From: Mastigamoeba balamuthi
Lineage: Eukaryota > Evosea > Mastigamoebida > Mastigamoebidae
DNA: 64,000 bases
Reading direction: 5' to 3'
Assembly (NCBI GenBank): GCA_902651635.1
Contig: CACRSC010000031.1
Coordinates: forward strand, 694,724-758,723
The notes under the pieces were generated by a model that had not been told where the DNA came from, made no database searches, and saw only the letters and a list, made by a program, of their open reading frames with translations. Shown one piece after another: positions 1 to 12,049 of this stretch; position 1 is the stretch's first letter; every line of letters begins with the position of its first letter. The position numbers were made by a program, and so were the translations under genes.

Positions 1-405
1 GGGGGGGGCGGCGCCTCCGACTGCCCGATCGAGCCCTTCTTGGGAACCGAGTTGACGAGATCGCCAGTAGCGAGGACGAACCTGGGCCTCACAACGGGCA
101 GCACCTCGCCGCAGAATCTCCTCAAATTCTGCCACGTGTCAGGAAAGAGGCGCGTGCAGAGGGGGGGTGTGGGGGGGGGTTCCCCGCACCGCTGCGTTCT
201 GTGGGAAGAGAACGCTGACGTGGATGTCCGTCACCTGCACGGCCCACGCGAGGTCCTCGTCGCGGAAGGGGGCCGGAGCGACGCGCGGCGGGACGCGGAC
301 GCTGGAGGGCTCGCGCGAGGGCCAGAGCAGGGCGGCTGCGATGCAGGCTGCGAGGATGAGCGGGGGCACGTAGCGCACGACGCCGAACGCGCAGCGGGAG
401 GCCAT
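1..405 (-). CDS. TMEM62-like membrane metallophosphoesterase, N-terminal part
   Basis: Partial gene cut by the window edge. Exon 1 is 190-405 and exon 2 is 1-128, joined across a 61-nt GT-AG intron (129-189) in phase 0. The protein opens with an uncleaved-looking hydrophobic segment at about residues 11-27. A calcineurin-like phosphoesterase core follows: the first metal motif VTDIHVS at the end of exon 1 and the second, ATGDLVNS, in exon 2. The spacing between the first motif and a conserved FC in exon 2 fits the TMEM62 family, whose members are membrane-anchored phosphoesterases of poorly known substrate. The start is the first ATG of the open frame. The family call is inference from two motifs and the leading membrane segment. 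Confidence 0.6.
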
Positions 406-846
406 TGCGCGGGATGACTGGGTTATTTTTGCTGGGAGTATCTTCCGAGGTGAGCCCCGCCGACGACGCTCGAGTGTGTTTCAGCCAAGGGGCCGTGGCG
501 ATATTCGCTCTCGATCGCCGTTGAGGGAACTGCCACAGATGACGTTGGCATCATCATATTTACTTTTCTATGATTTATCTAAAAATCCCGATAGCCGATA
601 GAATCTTGGTAATTCATTTTGTTGTGTAAAGTGCGAAAGCAGGTGTGCCACCATCGCACGCGAAGTATTGGTGGTAGGTCATTCTCCAAGGTACCAGAGC
701 ATGATGGAGGTACCGTGACTACGTCTAGAGACCACCAGTTGAGTGCATTAGTTGTGCATCAGTCGTGTACATAATGTGGACACAATGCACCCCCGGCGAA
801 CGACGGTTGTACACTGGGTCCCTGCACTTCGTACCACCCGCGCAAC
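406..846. other. Divergent intergenic region
   Basis: 441 bp between the divergent phosphoesterase and expansin-like genes. It is clearly AT-richer than the flanking exons around 540-640. I see no convincing ORF or RNA gene; it presumably holds both promoters, but no specific element can be assigned. Confidence 0.5.
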
Positions 847-2444
847 ATGCAACGCTCAGTAGTACTCGCATTCCTGCTGCTCGGCGCGGCTCTGGCCGAT
901 GTCTGTGGCCGGCCGGGCGACGAGACCGACATGAACCCTGTGCCCACGCCCTGCCCCTCCGAGACGCACAAGGACTGGAGCGCCGACGCCTGCAGGGGCG
1001 CCCGGTGGCCCCACGCCGACAAGGAGATCGACGGCAACTGGTGGCCCAGCCGCGTGACCCACTACGGGTCGACTACCAACGGCGCATGCGGTTTCGGCAG
1101 CTGGGCCAACTGCAAGAGCAGCTCAGGTCTCCCGACGACAAAATCTGTAACCCTTTTGCTGACAACCGTGCGCCGCTTCCCCCGCGTCTCAGAGGCCGGG
1201 TGCGAGGGCATTCCCGAGGAGATCTTCAAGAACCCGATGCAGGGGTACTACACCGCCCCGCAGGGCAGCTACTACTCGCAGGGGCTCCCGCGCACGTACA
1301 CGTCGTGCGGAGAGTGCTTCCAGATCCGCTGCGTCGACAGCAAGTGGTGCCCGTCGGCCGGAGAGGTCACGGTGCGCGTGGCCGACGCGTGCCCGTGCAG
1401 CAACAACGAGAAGTGGTGCTGTGGCAACTTCAGTCTCTGCCAGGAGCTCGGCAACGACAACTTCAACGCAGCAGTGAGTGAACGAACCACACGACTTCAG
1501 TCGGGTCTCAAGGAAACGCGGCGCAGTCGCACTGCCCCAGGAATAGCCCCAACTGGTGGGACCAGGAGCGCAGTGTGCACCTCGACCTCAACGATGCGGC
1601 GATGGCGCGCCTCTCGGGAGGGATGCCTGGGATCGCGAACACGATTGCTCGCAGGGTCTCGTGCCCGGCGACTGGCAACATCTGGTTGACCACCGGGACG
1701 CAGGACGTCCACCTCGAGGAGGACTACACCTTCCCTCCGAACAAGTGAGTTGCTGCCAGCAGCTCGTGGCCATACTGACGCCTCGCATAACAGGACCAAG
1801 TGCTTGTGGTGGCTTTCGCTGGTCGCGGTCAACGTTGCCGGGTCTGGTAGCATCTCGGGCCTCGAGGTGGAGGCGACCAGGTGGTCCCGCAACCCGCCGG
1901 CGCCGTCGAGGGGGTGGATCAAGATGGGGCTCGACTCGTGCACGGAGCTCACGCGCCCGCAGGAGCAGTACGGCGCGTTCAAGATCGGCTACGAGCTCGA
2001 TGTCAAGGGAAGCGGCATGAACCGCCTGTACTTCCCTCTGCGCTTCCGCCTGCGGAACAGGTACGGCCAGGTGGCGATCACTCGCACCATTGAGACCGCA
2101 GACGACTGGCTCAAGGTACCCGGCTTCCAATTGCCGTTTGTACACTGAATCGCGTGCTGCAGCTGAGGCAGGACAAGGGGACATACAAGATGTGGTTCAA
2201 TACCGGCATCCAGTTCCCCCCGATCCCGAGGAACGAGAACGGGACCGTGGTCAACAACGGGACTGTGATCGTCTACCCGCCCGGTGTGAAGCCCCAGCCC
2301 GCCGACCTGGACGGTCTCAACACCACTGACGATGGATGGACGCCGGTTGTGATGAGCAGCCACGAGGACGCCCCTCTCGGGTGTGGTGCTCTCCCAACTG
2401 CTGCCTTTGCCCTCTTGGTGGCAGCTGCCATGGCATCCAATTGA
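847..2444 (+). CDS. Expansin-like secreted protein, probably GPI-anchored
   Basis: Five exons (847-1126, 1193-1473, 1527-1744, 1794-2115, 2163-2444) give 460 aa with every junction in frame. A signal peptide covers about residues 1-17. The double-psi beta-barrel domain of expansins follows, with CGECFQIRCVDS, a WC pair and VRVADACPC; it then runs into an expansin C-terminal, carbohydrate-binding-like region (NIWLTTG, then CLWWLSLVAVNV). The tail has an alanine-rich hydrophobic stretch ending the protein (about the last 20 residues), as in GPI-anchor signals. Expansin-like proteins loosen or bind cellulose; in amoebae they are linked to cyst or stalk walls. The extra Trp-rich N-terminal region (GNWWPSRVTHYG) is typical of the start of the barrel. 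Introns are 47-66 nt. Confidence 0.8.
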
Positions 2445-2561
2445 TCTTAAAACACAAGAGCAAAACAAAAAAAAAGTGAGAATGGCTAGTTGTGTAACAA
2501 CCAAAACAATGTTGAACGTCATCGAATAATAGGATTATTTGCTGGCCAGAAAACAAAAAGT

Positions 2562-2633
2562 TAGCGGAGAGTGGTTTCGATCCACCGACCTGCGAGTTAT
2601 GAGCCCGCCACGCTTCCACTGCGCCACTCCGCT
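2562..2633 (-). tRNA. Initiator tRNA-Met (CAT)
   Basis: 72-nt cloverleaf on the minus strand with anticodon CAT. Eukaryotic initiator marks are visible: an A1:T72 pair closing the acceptor stem, and a T-loop reading ATCGAAA (A54, A60) in place of TTCG. The gene-encoded discriminator is A. A run of five T at 2555-2559 is the Pol III terminator. It is identical over its length to the plus-strand copy at 16632-16703. No intron. Confidence 0.92.
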
Positions 2634-2791
2634 TTCTCATTTATTTCTTTGTCGCGAGATGTATTGTGTGTTGTGTGCCACATAACGGAATTTATCTCAG
2701 AGTGCGACAATGGTTGGGCCATAAGCCAATTTTATGTCTTTTGGTTAGAGAATTTGTCAGCGTAACCTCAATTCTATTTCAAACTGCAAAA

Positions 2792-4042
2792 TCAGGATTC
2801 GTCGAACTCTGCCCATTTCTGCTCGGTCTGGTTGCACTTCCACTGGATCGCGCCCATGAAGACCTCAGTGTCCTTAACGAAGACGAAAGACCTCCAGCAG
2901 GGGTGGCCCACCTCGGTAGTGCCCTCCTTGAAGCGCTGCTTCATCTCGGCCTCGACAGCATCGTTGCGGAAGACGACCTCGAACTCGACCTTTCAGCGGT
3001 CATCAGCGTCCTCCCATCGAACTGTCTCACAGTCCGGAATGTTGCGGAACCACATGAGCGGAATGGTGGCCCCAGTGGCAGTCGTCATGCCGTCGAACAG
3101 CTGGTGCAACGGCGTCCAACTGCCGGTGACAACATTGCTCTTGCTCTGGCGCAGCCCCGGGAAGGTGCTCTTGTCCTGCCGGCGAAGGGGGAAGAACCAC
3201 CAAGCGTGACTTCCTTGTCAGCACGGGGTTCTCGATGGACTGGTAGTGGAGCATGGCTGCGCTCCGCGGGCGTCACCTCGAGCGACAGAGCCGAGGCCGA
3301 GGGCAGAGCAAGGGTCCGCTGCGGAGACTCACTGTCGGTCGCATCGTAGTCTTGGAGCACGATGCGGCGCAGGGCGTTGGCCGGGGCGACCATCTCGTCG
3401 ACAGTGCGGGAGACGCTCACGAGGTCGTCGAGCGACACGCGTGGCGAGTTGTAGGACCACAGAGAGCGCGTTCTGAAAGTACACCGCGTTCTCGGGCGTC
3501 ATGAAGGCGACGCGTATGAGGAGCGTGTCCGCGTCCTCGCCCTCGCCGTAGCGGATCGTCGCGTCCTCGTGGCCGGGCATGTAGTACCCGAGCTTCTCCT
3601 GCGCTTTGGCGTAGACGGCTGCACGGATGCCCGTGCGCTTCCTTGCTCGTGCGATGCGCGCGCTCACCACGAAGAGAGTGACATCGAGCGGGCGCTTGCG
3701 CTGCGCCTCACCTGCGTGATTCCGCGTGAGGCGATCCTGCTCCGACCAAGGAGAGACCGTGGAGCGGGGGGAATGGGAAGGGCAGCGCACGCCGCCCCGC
3801 CTTTGCTTTGCAGTGCTCCAGGATTGTGCGCTTGGGCCCGATCTTGACGCCCATCTGCGCCCAGTCCTCCTCGCCGAGCTTCGGAGGTGTCCTCAGTCAC
3901 CTTGCGAACGGAGGCACTCAGTTGGCGCGCGAAGCTGCGTGGCCAAATACCTTCTCGCTGGCAAGGACGTATGCGTGCTTGGTGTCGACACCTCCGTGAG
4001 CCACGCCGCCCAGAACTCCTTCGACGACGGCGGTGGCTCCAT
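2792..4042 (-). CDS. SAM-domain protein of unknown function
   Basis: Best model has exons 3951-4042, 3791-3891, 3333-3711, 3225-3256, 3031-3175 and 2792-2983. Residues about 8-62 look like a sterile alpha motif domain (a WAAWL start, then LGEEDWAQMGVKIGPKR and IL). SAM domains mediate protein-protein or RNA contacts. The remainder (YYMPGHEDATIRYGEGED, then IPLMWFRNIPDFEVVFRN) is well formed but I do not recognise it. Introns are 47-79 nt and the fourth exon is only 32 nt. One unresolved problem: inside exon 3, near 3465-3480, the likely coding frame changes by one base without a good intron, so this stretch is either wrongly modelled or contains a sequence error. The gene diverges from polyubiquitin. 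Confidence 0.5.
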
Positions 4043-4231
4043 CACCGCACAACAACAGTGGTGAATCTGGCTGATTCAGCCAGATTTTGGTCCTATCTAT
4101 GCTGTAGAGCACCGCGTTGCTGCGTGTCAGGCAGCCGCGGCACTGGTCAGCTAAGGAGTCTCTCAGCCTGTATTTGCTCGTAAATAATGAACCGCGACAG
4201 TCTCCAACATTCGGAGACAAGATTCGGCACA

Positions 4232-4239
4232 GAATCTTC
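4232..4239 (+). promoter_or_regulatory. Possible heat-shock-element half-sites upstream of polyubiquitin
   Basis: The motif GAATCTTC (inverted GAA/TTC units two bases apart) lies about 95 bp upstream of the polyubiquitin ATG, with further TTC and GAA triplets nearby but not in perfect 5-bp phase. Polyubiquitin genes are commonly heat inducible. The match is short and could be chance. Confidence 0.25.
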
Positions 4240-4329
4240 GCCCACGAATCGCCCGTCGGGCTTGGCATCACAAGTTAACTCCTACACCTTCAACCACCCG
4301 CGCCAAGTCGGCACTCTCGCGCGCTAGCC

Positions 4330-5355
<1,026 letters not shown>

Positions 5356-5714
5356 GAGTTGACTGTGACAGCTGAGTGAGGGGGCTGGTGTGTTCGTCCC
5401 AGCTGCTCTGCGTACCCCCTCGGCTTGGCCCCCCCCCCATGTGATGAGTGATGAGGGCTCAGTGAGCCCAGGAGCGAAGACCCTGGTGAAAGCTCCCAAC
5501 AGAGAGATGGTGTGCATCTCATTTGCGCCGGGTGCAAGTGCTGGGCAGAGGAGTTGGGGATGCGACAGCGTGCGATTCCTCTTCGGGGTGCAATTTTTCT
5601 GTCCGCAGAGCTGGATTATCCGATTGAATCTATCTTCCTTTCAAACGGTGTAACAAAGAAACATCGCGTCTTGCCCTCGAGTTTAGGTCCACTCGCGCAA
5701 AAAGGCCCAACCCC
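5356..5714. other. Intergenic region
   Basis: 359 bp between polyubiquitin and the first WD40 gene. It contains the 3' UTR of polyubiquitin and a run of nine C at 5431-5439. No coding or RNA feature is supported. Confidence 0.5.
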
Positions 5715-7932
5715 ATGAGAATGGCTGACGACTCCGACACCGAGTACGTGGACGCGAGGGAGGAGTTCTCATCACGTGCGCTGCGCCCAGGTGTGTAGTC
5801 ACAACCCCAGCCCACCCCGCAACCCCCCTGTGACTCTGTGACTGGGGTCTGAAACTCACGAACGGGCACCGGGGCACTGGGGCACTGGGGCAACTACCCG
5901 CACTGCCGCCTGCGCGTCAGTCGCCGTGTCGCAGCCCCTGCCAGTGAACGTAGCCGCGCGGCCGCGGTCCGTGTCGGAGGTGTCCTTGTCCTCGTCGAGC
6001 GGCTCCCCGCCCCTGGCTGCCGCCGCGGCCGCGCACGCCTCGTTCCAGCACGAGGCGCCACCGAGCCCCGCGCACTCCCCGACCCTGGGCGCCACCGAGC
6101 CCCCCCGCGGGGCCCCGCGGCGCCGCATGTTTGGCCACGCGCAGCCCGTGGCCTACCAGACGCTCGGTATTAACCACCGGCCCCCCACTCCCCCAAATTA
6201 CTGCCCCCCTTTTCCTGTTACCGTCGAGCGGGCGCGCATTGTCTTCGCGGACTCCCCTGTGGCCGCTGGGGGGGCTGCTGGGGTCGCCCCAGTGCGCGGG
6301 CGCGTGCAGCATGTGGGGAGTTCGCGGGCTGTGTGGTCTCTCGCGGATGGAAAACGGCGGGGCGCCTGACAGGGGGTCGTCGGATTGTTACAGTTTTTTG
6401 AAGGGGCGTTTTTCTGGGGGGGGGGGGTAGTGATTCACTGTTCGCGGAACCGCCCTGTCCCGTCCCGTCCCGTGTCAGAGCAGCAAGCGAAGAGAGCGGC
6501 CCCTCTTGTCCCGCCAGCGGAAAGAGTTTATTCCTCTTTCTTTTCTGTTTGCCTGCACCCCGTAAAAACAAAGGGGTGTTGGGTGGTCCTACTTTTTGTA
6601 TGTATGCCTGCGGTGCCTGCGTCTCCGTCTGCGTCTGTGTCTGGTGCCTGCGCCCCAGCCCCCACTGAACAGCACCCGGGGGGCGCCAGATGTCGGCAAG
6701 GCCGTGTGGTCGATGCACTGGAGCCCGGACGGCCAGAGGCTCCTCGTGGGCTCGGTCGACGGCGTGGTGCACGCGTGGCAGCGCGCGGCCGCGAAGACGA
6801 CGGCGAGCGCCCCCGAGCTGTCGCCGCAGCCGTTCCGCAGGTGGCAGGCGCACAGCGCGCCTGTCACGGACATCGGGTGGCTGCACTCGGGCCTGGCCGT
6901 CACCTGCTCGATGGACAAGTCCGTCCGCGTCTGGTCGCCCGACTACGACCGCCAGGTCGCCCGCATAGACCAGCCCGACATCGTGACCTCGCTGAGCTGC
7001 CACCCAGTCCGCTGCTCTCTCTCTCTCTTCCCCTGCAACTGGGACGCGCTGTGGCTCACGTACTGGTTCCCCCAAGTCAACAGAGCACATCGTCACGGGG
7101 TCGCTCGACAACTGCGTGCGGCTGTGGTCCCTGAGCCCAGAGGGCGTGGGCGAGATGGTCAAGTGCACGAAGCTGAGCGAGTTCGTCACGGCCGTCGCGT
7201 GGTCGCACGACGGCACGCACGTGGTCGCGGGCACGGACGACGGGCACTGCGTGCTGATGGACAGGTCGCTGTCGATACTGCGCCAGATCGAGGTGCGCTC
7301 GTTCACGGGCAAGCGCAGCAAGCAGGGCCGCAGGAAGGTCACGGGGCTCGCCGTGCACGGCCCGCAGCTGCTCGTGTCGAGCGCAGACTGCCGCCTGCGC
7401 AAGTACGACCTGGCGACGCTGAGCCTCATCTCTAAGTACAAGGGCGTCAAGAACTACAGCTCGCTCCTCATACGAGCGTTCTTCAGGTCAGCACGCACGC
7501 ACGCCGCGCCACGCCCGCTGCTAGAGAACGGGGGGGCCCTCTCCTCCCTTGCCCCCGGCACTCAATTGCACACGCGACAGCGACAAGGGGAACTTCATTG
7601 TCAGCGGATCAAATGACCACCACGTGGTGATGTGGCCCACGTCGATGTCGCTGGACCTCACGGCACCGCTGGTCCCCGCGCCCCCGATCGCGGCGGTGCT
7701 GCTGGGCGCCGCGCACCACCAGCAGTCGCAGGCGCAGGCGCTGCACACCACCGGCGCGGAGCCCGTCAACGGGCACCTGTCGCGACACAGCATCGTCGGG
7801 CAGTCGTTCCACGTGCCCGAGGCCTCTGTGGTGTCGGTCGCGCTCTTCGTGCCACTCGCCGCCGAGGGGCGCTGCGTCGTGACCGCCGACGTAGCCGGGA
7901 GAGTGACGCTGTTCGACAGGCGCGCCCGGTAG
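5715..7932 (+). CDS. WDR44-like WD40 protein, copy 1
   Basis: Exons 5715-5790, 5921-6166, 6690-7006, 7077-7486 and 7581-7932 give 466 aa, all in phase. The N-terminus has an acidic motif SDTEYVDAREEF and a low-complexity Ser/Pro/Ala linker. About six WD repeats follow (VGKAVWSMHWSPDGQRL, SMDKSVRVW, TGSLDNCVRLW, AGTDDGHCVLMD). The diagnostic WDR44 insert between blades is present (VRSFTGKRSKQGRRKVTGL, then KYDLATLSLISKYKG). WDR44 is a Rab11 effector in recycling-endosome traffic; the long N-terminal region of animal WDR44 is missing here. Intron 2 is 523 nt, about eight times the local norm, and could hide an exon. A second copy follows at 8711. Alternative start: ATG at 5721. Confidence 0.8.
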
Positions 7933-8710
7933 GCGCGCTGCCCTGCTTGCCCGTGCCCGCAGTGAAACAGCCAGTACTTGCTTGCTTGCCTTTGTATTCC
8001 CTTCTCTTTCCTCCGCGTTGTTTTTTGACACCACTCTCCCCGCTCCTCCCGCACTGCAGGGCAGTCCCCTGCCTGCGGGGGGAGCCTTTCTATACCACCT
8101 CCCCCCCCCCGTACCACCGTACCCTTCACCAAGAGAACCCTCCCCAGCGAAACACACCTGCCAAAATTGCGACTGCGTACAGTAGTACTTTTATTGTGCT
8201 GTGTTCTCTATACGTGGCTGGGCGGCCACGTCTCGGCCGGGCGATTGTATTGTAATGCACAATCACGCCATCGAAGAGCTGTGCACCGCCTGCCGTGACC
8301 ACCCGGTTACCAGGGCCAACCGCCGCCCCCCCCCCCCCCCCGACGCCCCAGCAATTACGTTGTGAAGAACGCAATTTGTCCGAAAATGGGGGGCGGGGGC
8401 AGTGTGGTCTTGTGGTCTGCTGAGTAATCGCTCCATTTTTGGGTGCGAGTGAGTCACGAAGCCGATTTTTCCATGGATTTTTGATTGTACGTTTCCGTGG
8501 ACTGCACCTTATCTGCCCTTCTTCCACGAGGTGCGGAACCACACCCGTGACGAATTTCTGGTGCGGAGCCGCATGATAAATCCCGGCGCACTCTTTTGAT
8601 CGTGAAACACGCCAGCCCGCACGGTCCAAAGCAGTGAGGCAATTCCGCGGGCACAATCTTAAGTAACCCCCAATAGCCACACCTCCCAACCCCGCGATCC
8701 CCCGTCCACG
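7933..8710. other. Intergenic region between WDR44-like paralogues
   Basis: 778 bp containing a run of 14-15 C around 8327-8341 and several C-rich tracts. I see no conserved ORF, tRNA or repeat; it separates two genes in the same orientation. Confidence 0.5.
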
Positions 8711-10264
8711 ATGATGTCCGCGGCACTCCCGCCCAAGGCTGCTGCCCGGCGGTCGGTCTCGGTCCTGCCGCTCGGTAGCAGCGTCTCCGGCAGCGGCGCC
8801 CACGGCAAGAGGGCCTCTGTGGCCGTCGCCCGCGCGCCCGCCGTCGTCGACGACGACGAGGAGAGCAGCTCCGACTCGGAGTACGTCGACGCCCGCGAGG
8901 AGTTCGGCGAGCCCACCAACCCCGACACGCAGCGGCACCTGCGCTCGACCTCGTCCTCGTCCTCGCTGCGCTCCGACTCGGCCGCCGTGCCCTCGCGCAG
9001 GTCCCCGCGCTCCCCGGCGTCCTCGGGCCTGCTGGCGCCCCCGTCCCTCCAGTCCATCGGTGCGCAACGCACGCGACCGTTTTTCCTCCACGGGTCCCCA
9101 CCGCATTTTTGGGCCCGCTTTTCCGCTTTCGAGAAAAGTGAAACTTTGGTGCTGACCCGCAGCGTAACATTTGTGCAGAGACTCGCACCGAGACGTGGGC
9201 CATGAAATGGAGCGCCTGCGGCACGATGCTGCTCGTGTGCGGCGCCGACGGCGTGCTGCGCGTGTACCCGCGCGTCGAGCCCGCCTCCGCCGGCTCGGCG
9301 GTGCTGTCGCCCGTCCCGCGCTGCGCGATCCGCGCGCACGTGGCGGCCATCACGTGCGCCGACTGGACCCGCGACGGCCGCGCTGTCACGGCCTCGATCG
9401 ACCGCTCTGTCCGCGTGTGGTCCCCCGCCCGCCCCGACGCCTGCGTCTCCGAGATGGTCCACCCCGACATCGTCACCTGCGTCGCCTGCTCGCCCATTGT
9501 GCGTCGTCGTCACCGTCGCCGTCGCTGTCGTCGCGGATGATATTTTTGTCGCTCACATGTGTGCCCCTACCCAGAATCCCGCGGTGGTGCTGACGGCGTC
9601 GCTGGACAACCGCGTGCGGCTGTGGGAGACGAAGGAGGGCGGCGGCTCGACGCTGCTGCGGACGGTGGACCTGGGCGAGTTCGCGACGTCGGTCGCGTGG
9701 GCGCCCAGCGGCGCGTGCGTCGTCGCGGGCACCGACAACGGGCACCTGTACCTCCTCGACAGCGCGACGCTCGACGTCCAGCGCCGCATCTCCGTGCGCT
9801 CGTTCAGCGGCAAGAAGTCCAAGGCCGGCTCGCGCAAGATCACGGGCATCGCGTGCCAGGGCGTGCACGCGTTCGTGACGACCAACGACTGCCGCGTGCG
9901 CAAGTACGAGATCAAGGACCTCGCGATGGTCGCCAAGTTCAAGGGCCTCCGCAACAAGTCCTCTGTCCAGCTGCGCGCCGCCGTGAGCCCGGCCGGCAAC
10001 TTCGTCGTCAGCGGCTCGGAGGACTGCCGCGTGCTCGTGTGGGCCGCTCACTCGACGCCCGCGCCCTCGTCGTCCTCGGGCGGCCTGTCCGCCCTGCTGG
10101 GCAAGCGGCGCAGGGCTGTGGGGCCCGTGCAGACGCTGCAGACCGAGTCGCCTGTCACGGCGGCGGTGTTCGTCCCTGGCTGCGCCGAGGGGCGTTACAT
10201 CGTCACTGCCGACCAGCGCGGCCTGATCCACGTGTTCGACCGCCTGGAGCTCGCAGCCCTCTAG
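8711..10264 (+). CDS. WDR44-like WD40 protein, copy 2
   Basis: Exons 8711-9059, 9179-9498 and 9575-10264 give 452 aa. Same plan as the upstream neighbour: acidic SDSEYVDAREEF motif, Ser-rich linker, then WD repeats (WAMKWSACGTMLLVCGADG, SIDRSVRVW, TASLDNRVRLW, AGTDNGHLYLLD) and the WDR44 signature VRSFSGKKSKAGSRKITGI and MVAKFKGLRNKSS. The last intron of copy 1 is absent here, so the two genes differ in intron number. Tandem position, shared motifs and orientation show a local duplication, old enough that linkers no longer align. A Rab-effector or trafficking adaptor role is inferred from the family. Confidence 0.82.
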
Positions 10265-10660
10265 TGGGATTCCGCTCAGCTAAGCGGTTTCGCATTGGGG
10301 GCTCGCTCCGGTCGGGCCACGGAGTCGTGGATGTACCATTTCAGTGAGACTTTGCGGAAGCGGTATCGTTTGTTCGTTTGTCGACTACCATCCATCGTAT
10401 CACCAACGCTTTTACTATTAATACGCTTGTGGTTTTTATCATTCATTGAAGGGCCCATTCCTGTGAACTGTTGTCTTCAGGTCAGCACCTGTGAGTTGCA
10501 CTGCGAATTCCCTGTGAATGTCAACTACATTCCCAACAGAAAAAAACAGTGCTCCTGTGTTACACTTTGATGTACACGGATGAACAACCCAGCGGGTTGC
10601 CCTCCCTCACAAATCGCCTCGCGAATATCTCACTTCAAAGTACACATCTGGCTGCTGCGT
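10265..10660. other. Intergenic region
   Basis: 396 bp, AT-richer than its neighbours, between the second WD40 gene and the IFI6/27 fusion gene. An in-frame ATG at 10580 could extend the next protein by 27 residues; otherwise no feature is supported. Confidence 0.4.
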
Positions 10661-11796
10661 ATGGCAGAGAGGTTGAACACATCACCCGGAATATACCAGA
10701 CCGAGGCGGCAATACGCGGGGCCGTGGGTGCCCATACGATGCCCCGTTGCCTTTTCGCGGACCCGTACATCCCGCCCCACATGCTCGTCAACGCCTGCGC
10801 GAAGTGCCTCGTTGATCGTGCGGACGTCCTGGCGCTGGTTGACGCGTCGGTGTTTGGATCTGCCACGAACGTCCTGCTGGTGCTCAGAGACGGCTCTGTT
10901 CACTGGAGCAATCCCCGCTTGAGCACACATCCCAGGGAAACGCACATCTCCCCTCACGAGCTGTTCATGTCCGTTGACGACATGGACTCCAAGGGGTGCT
11001 ACGTCTGGGTGGGAAAGCACGCCTTCAACTGCAGCGCGTGCGGCAAGGGGGCCCCAGAGAAAGTATCGGAGCTCCTGCGGTCCGTCGCGCTGGCCCTGCA
11101 TTCGCCCGACTCCTATTACCGTCGTGCTCTGAACGATCAGATCGAGGCCAATGCACTGCTCGCACGCTCGGACTTCGACATGGGACGCCTCAAGTATACC
11201 TCGGCTCTCCTGGAGCTGGACAAACTCGGCATATCTTCCAAACGCGCGCGGCCTGCCCTTCTTTGTGGCCGCGCTGCCTGTGCGATGGGCCTGGGCCGCT
11301 TCGAGGAGGCCGTGGAGGATCTCTGCCCAGTCCTGGAGGCGGACCCCGGCAATCTCACAGCTCGCAATTTGCGGTTTGTGGCCTACCAGCGCTGTGGCAG
11401 GGAGGCCGAGGCAGCACGCGACAGGGCTGTGCTGGAGAGTCCGAACGCCAAGCCCATTCCGTGGTCAAGTACTTACAAACAACTTTCACTGTAGCCTCCT
11501 CACATTTCTCAGAAATCGTGTTGGGCGCGTCGGTGGGAGCTGTCGTGGTCGTGGCCGGCGTACCTCTGGTTCTCTTCGCAGTCGGATTTGGGCCGGCAGG
11601 CGTCGCGGCATGCTCAATTGCCGCGTGCGTTCAGGGCCCTGCGGTTGCTGCTGGCAGCCTCTTCGCCCTGTGTCAGAGTATCGGCGCTGCCGGGCTGGGA
11701 GCACTTGGCACTGCCATTGCTGGAGGGGTCGGTGCTGCCGTTGGGGCGGGTGCTACGGCTGCTGCCGACAAAGCCAGCAAGGACAAAGACCGCTAG
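10661..11796 (+). CDS. PH-like / TPR / IFI6-27-type membrane protein
   Basis: Exon 1 is 10661-11468 and exon 2 is 11513-11796 (44-nt intron), giving 363 aa. Three parts are visible. Residues about 40-145 resemble the PH-like fold seen in bacterial stress proteins (DVLALVDASVFGSATNVLL, then a tryptophan-containing strand). Residues about 150-265 form TPR-like helices (ALLCGRAACAMGLGRFEEA, EADPGNLTARNL). The C-terminal 95 residues are an IFI6/IFI27 (ISG12) domain: GFGPAGVAACSIAA, GSLFALCQSIGAAGLG, two hydrophobic Gly/Ala helices, then a short charged tail. IFI6/27 proteins sit in mitochondrial or ER/nuclear membranes and affect apoptosis. The combination is unusual. ATG 10661 is preferred; 10580 is possible. 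Confidence 0.65.
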
Positions 11797-12049
11797 GGGG
11801 ACACTAGAATGAGCCCATTCTGAAGCGCACGTACTCTGAGCTGCAAAATGATCACTTAGCTCGTGCCGGTGTCGCTAAGACTATCGTGTTAGTCCTTGAG
11901 CTCACGAGTGGCGCCTGTACTCGCGTCCAACAGGTTCAGTGCGCGACCTAGTGCTTGCGCGTAATCTAAGAAAACGAGAGGGAGCGAAGGGGGGAACCGA
12001 AGCCCAAGTCAAAAAAGAATCAGCGTATCGTGTCCATCCTCTGCCTTGG

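Noticed and set aside
3012-3014. In-frame TGA near the end of the SAM-domain gene
   Set aside because: It lies in a 47-nt GTGAGA...AG intron (2984-3030) whose removal joins PLMWFRNIPD to FEVVFRND in frame.
6218-7450. Long antisense ORF over the first WD40 gene, and similar long antisense frames elsewhere
   Set aside because: High GC content makes long antisense frames common; the sense strand has conserved WD repeats with matching splice phases.
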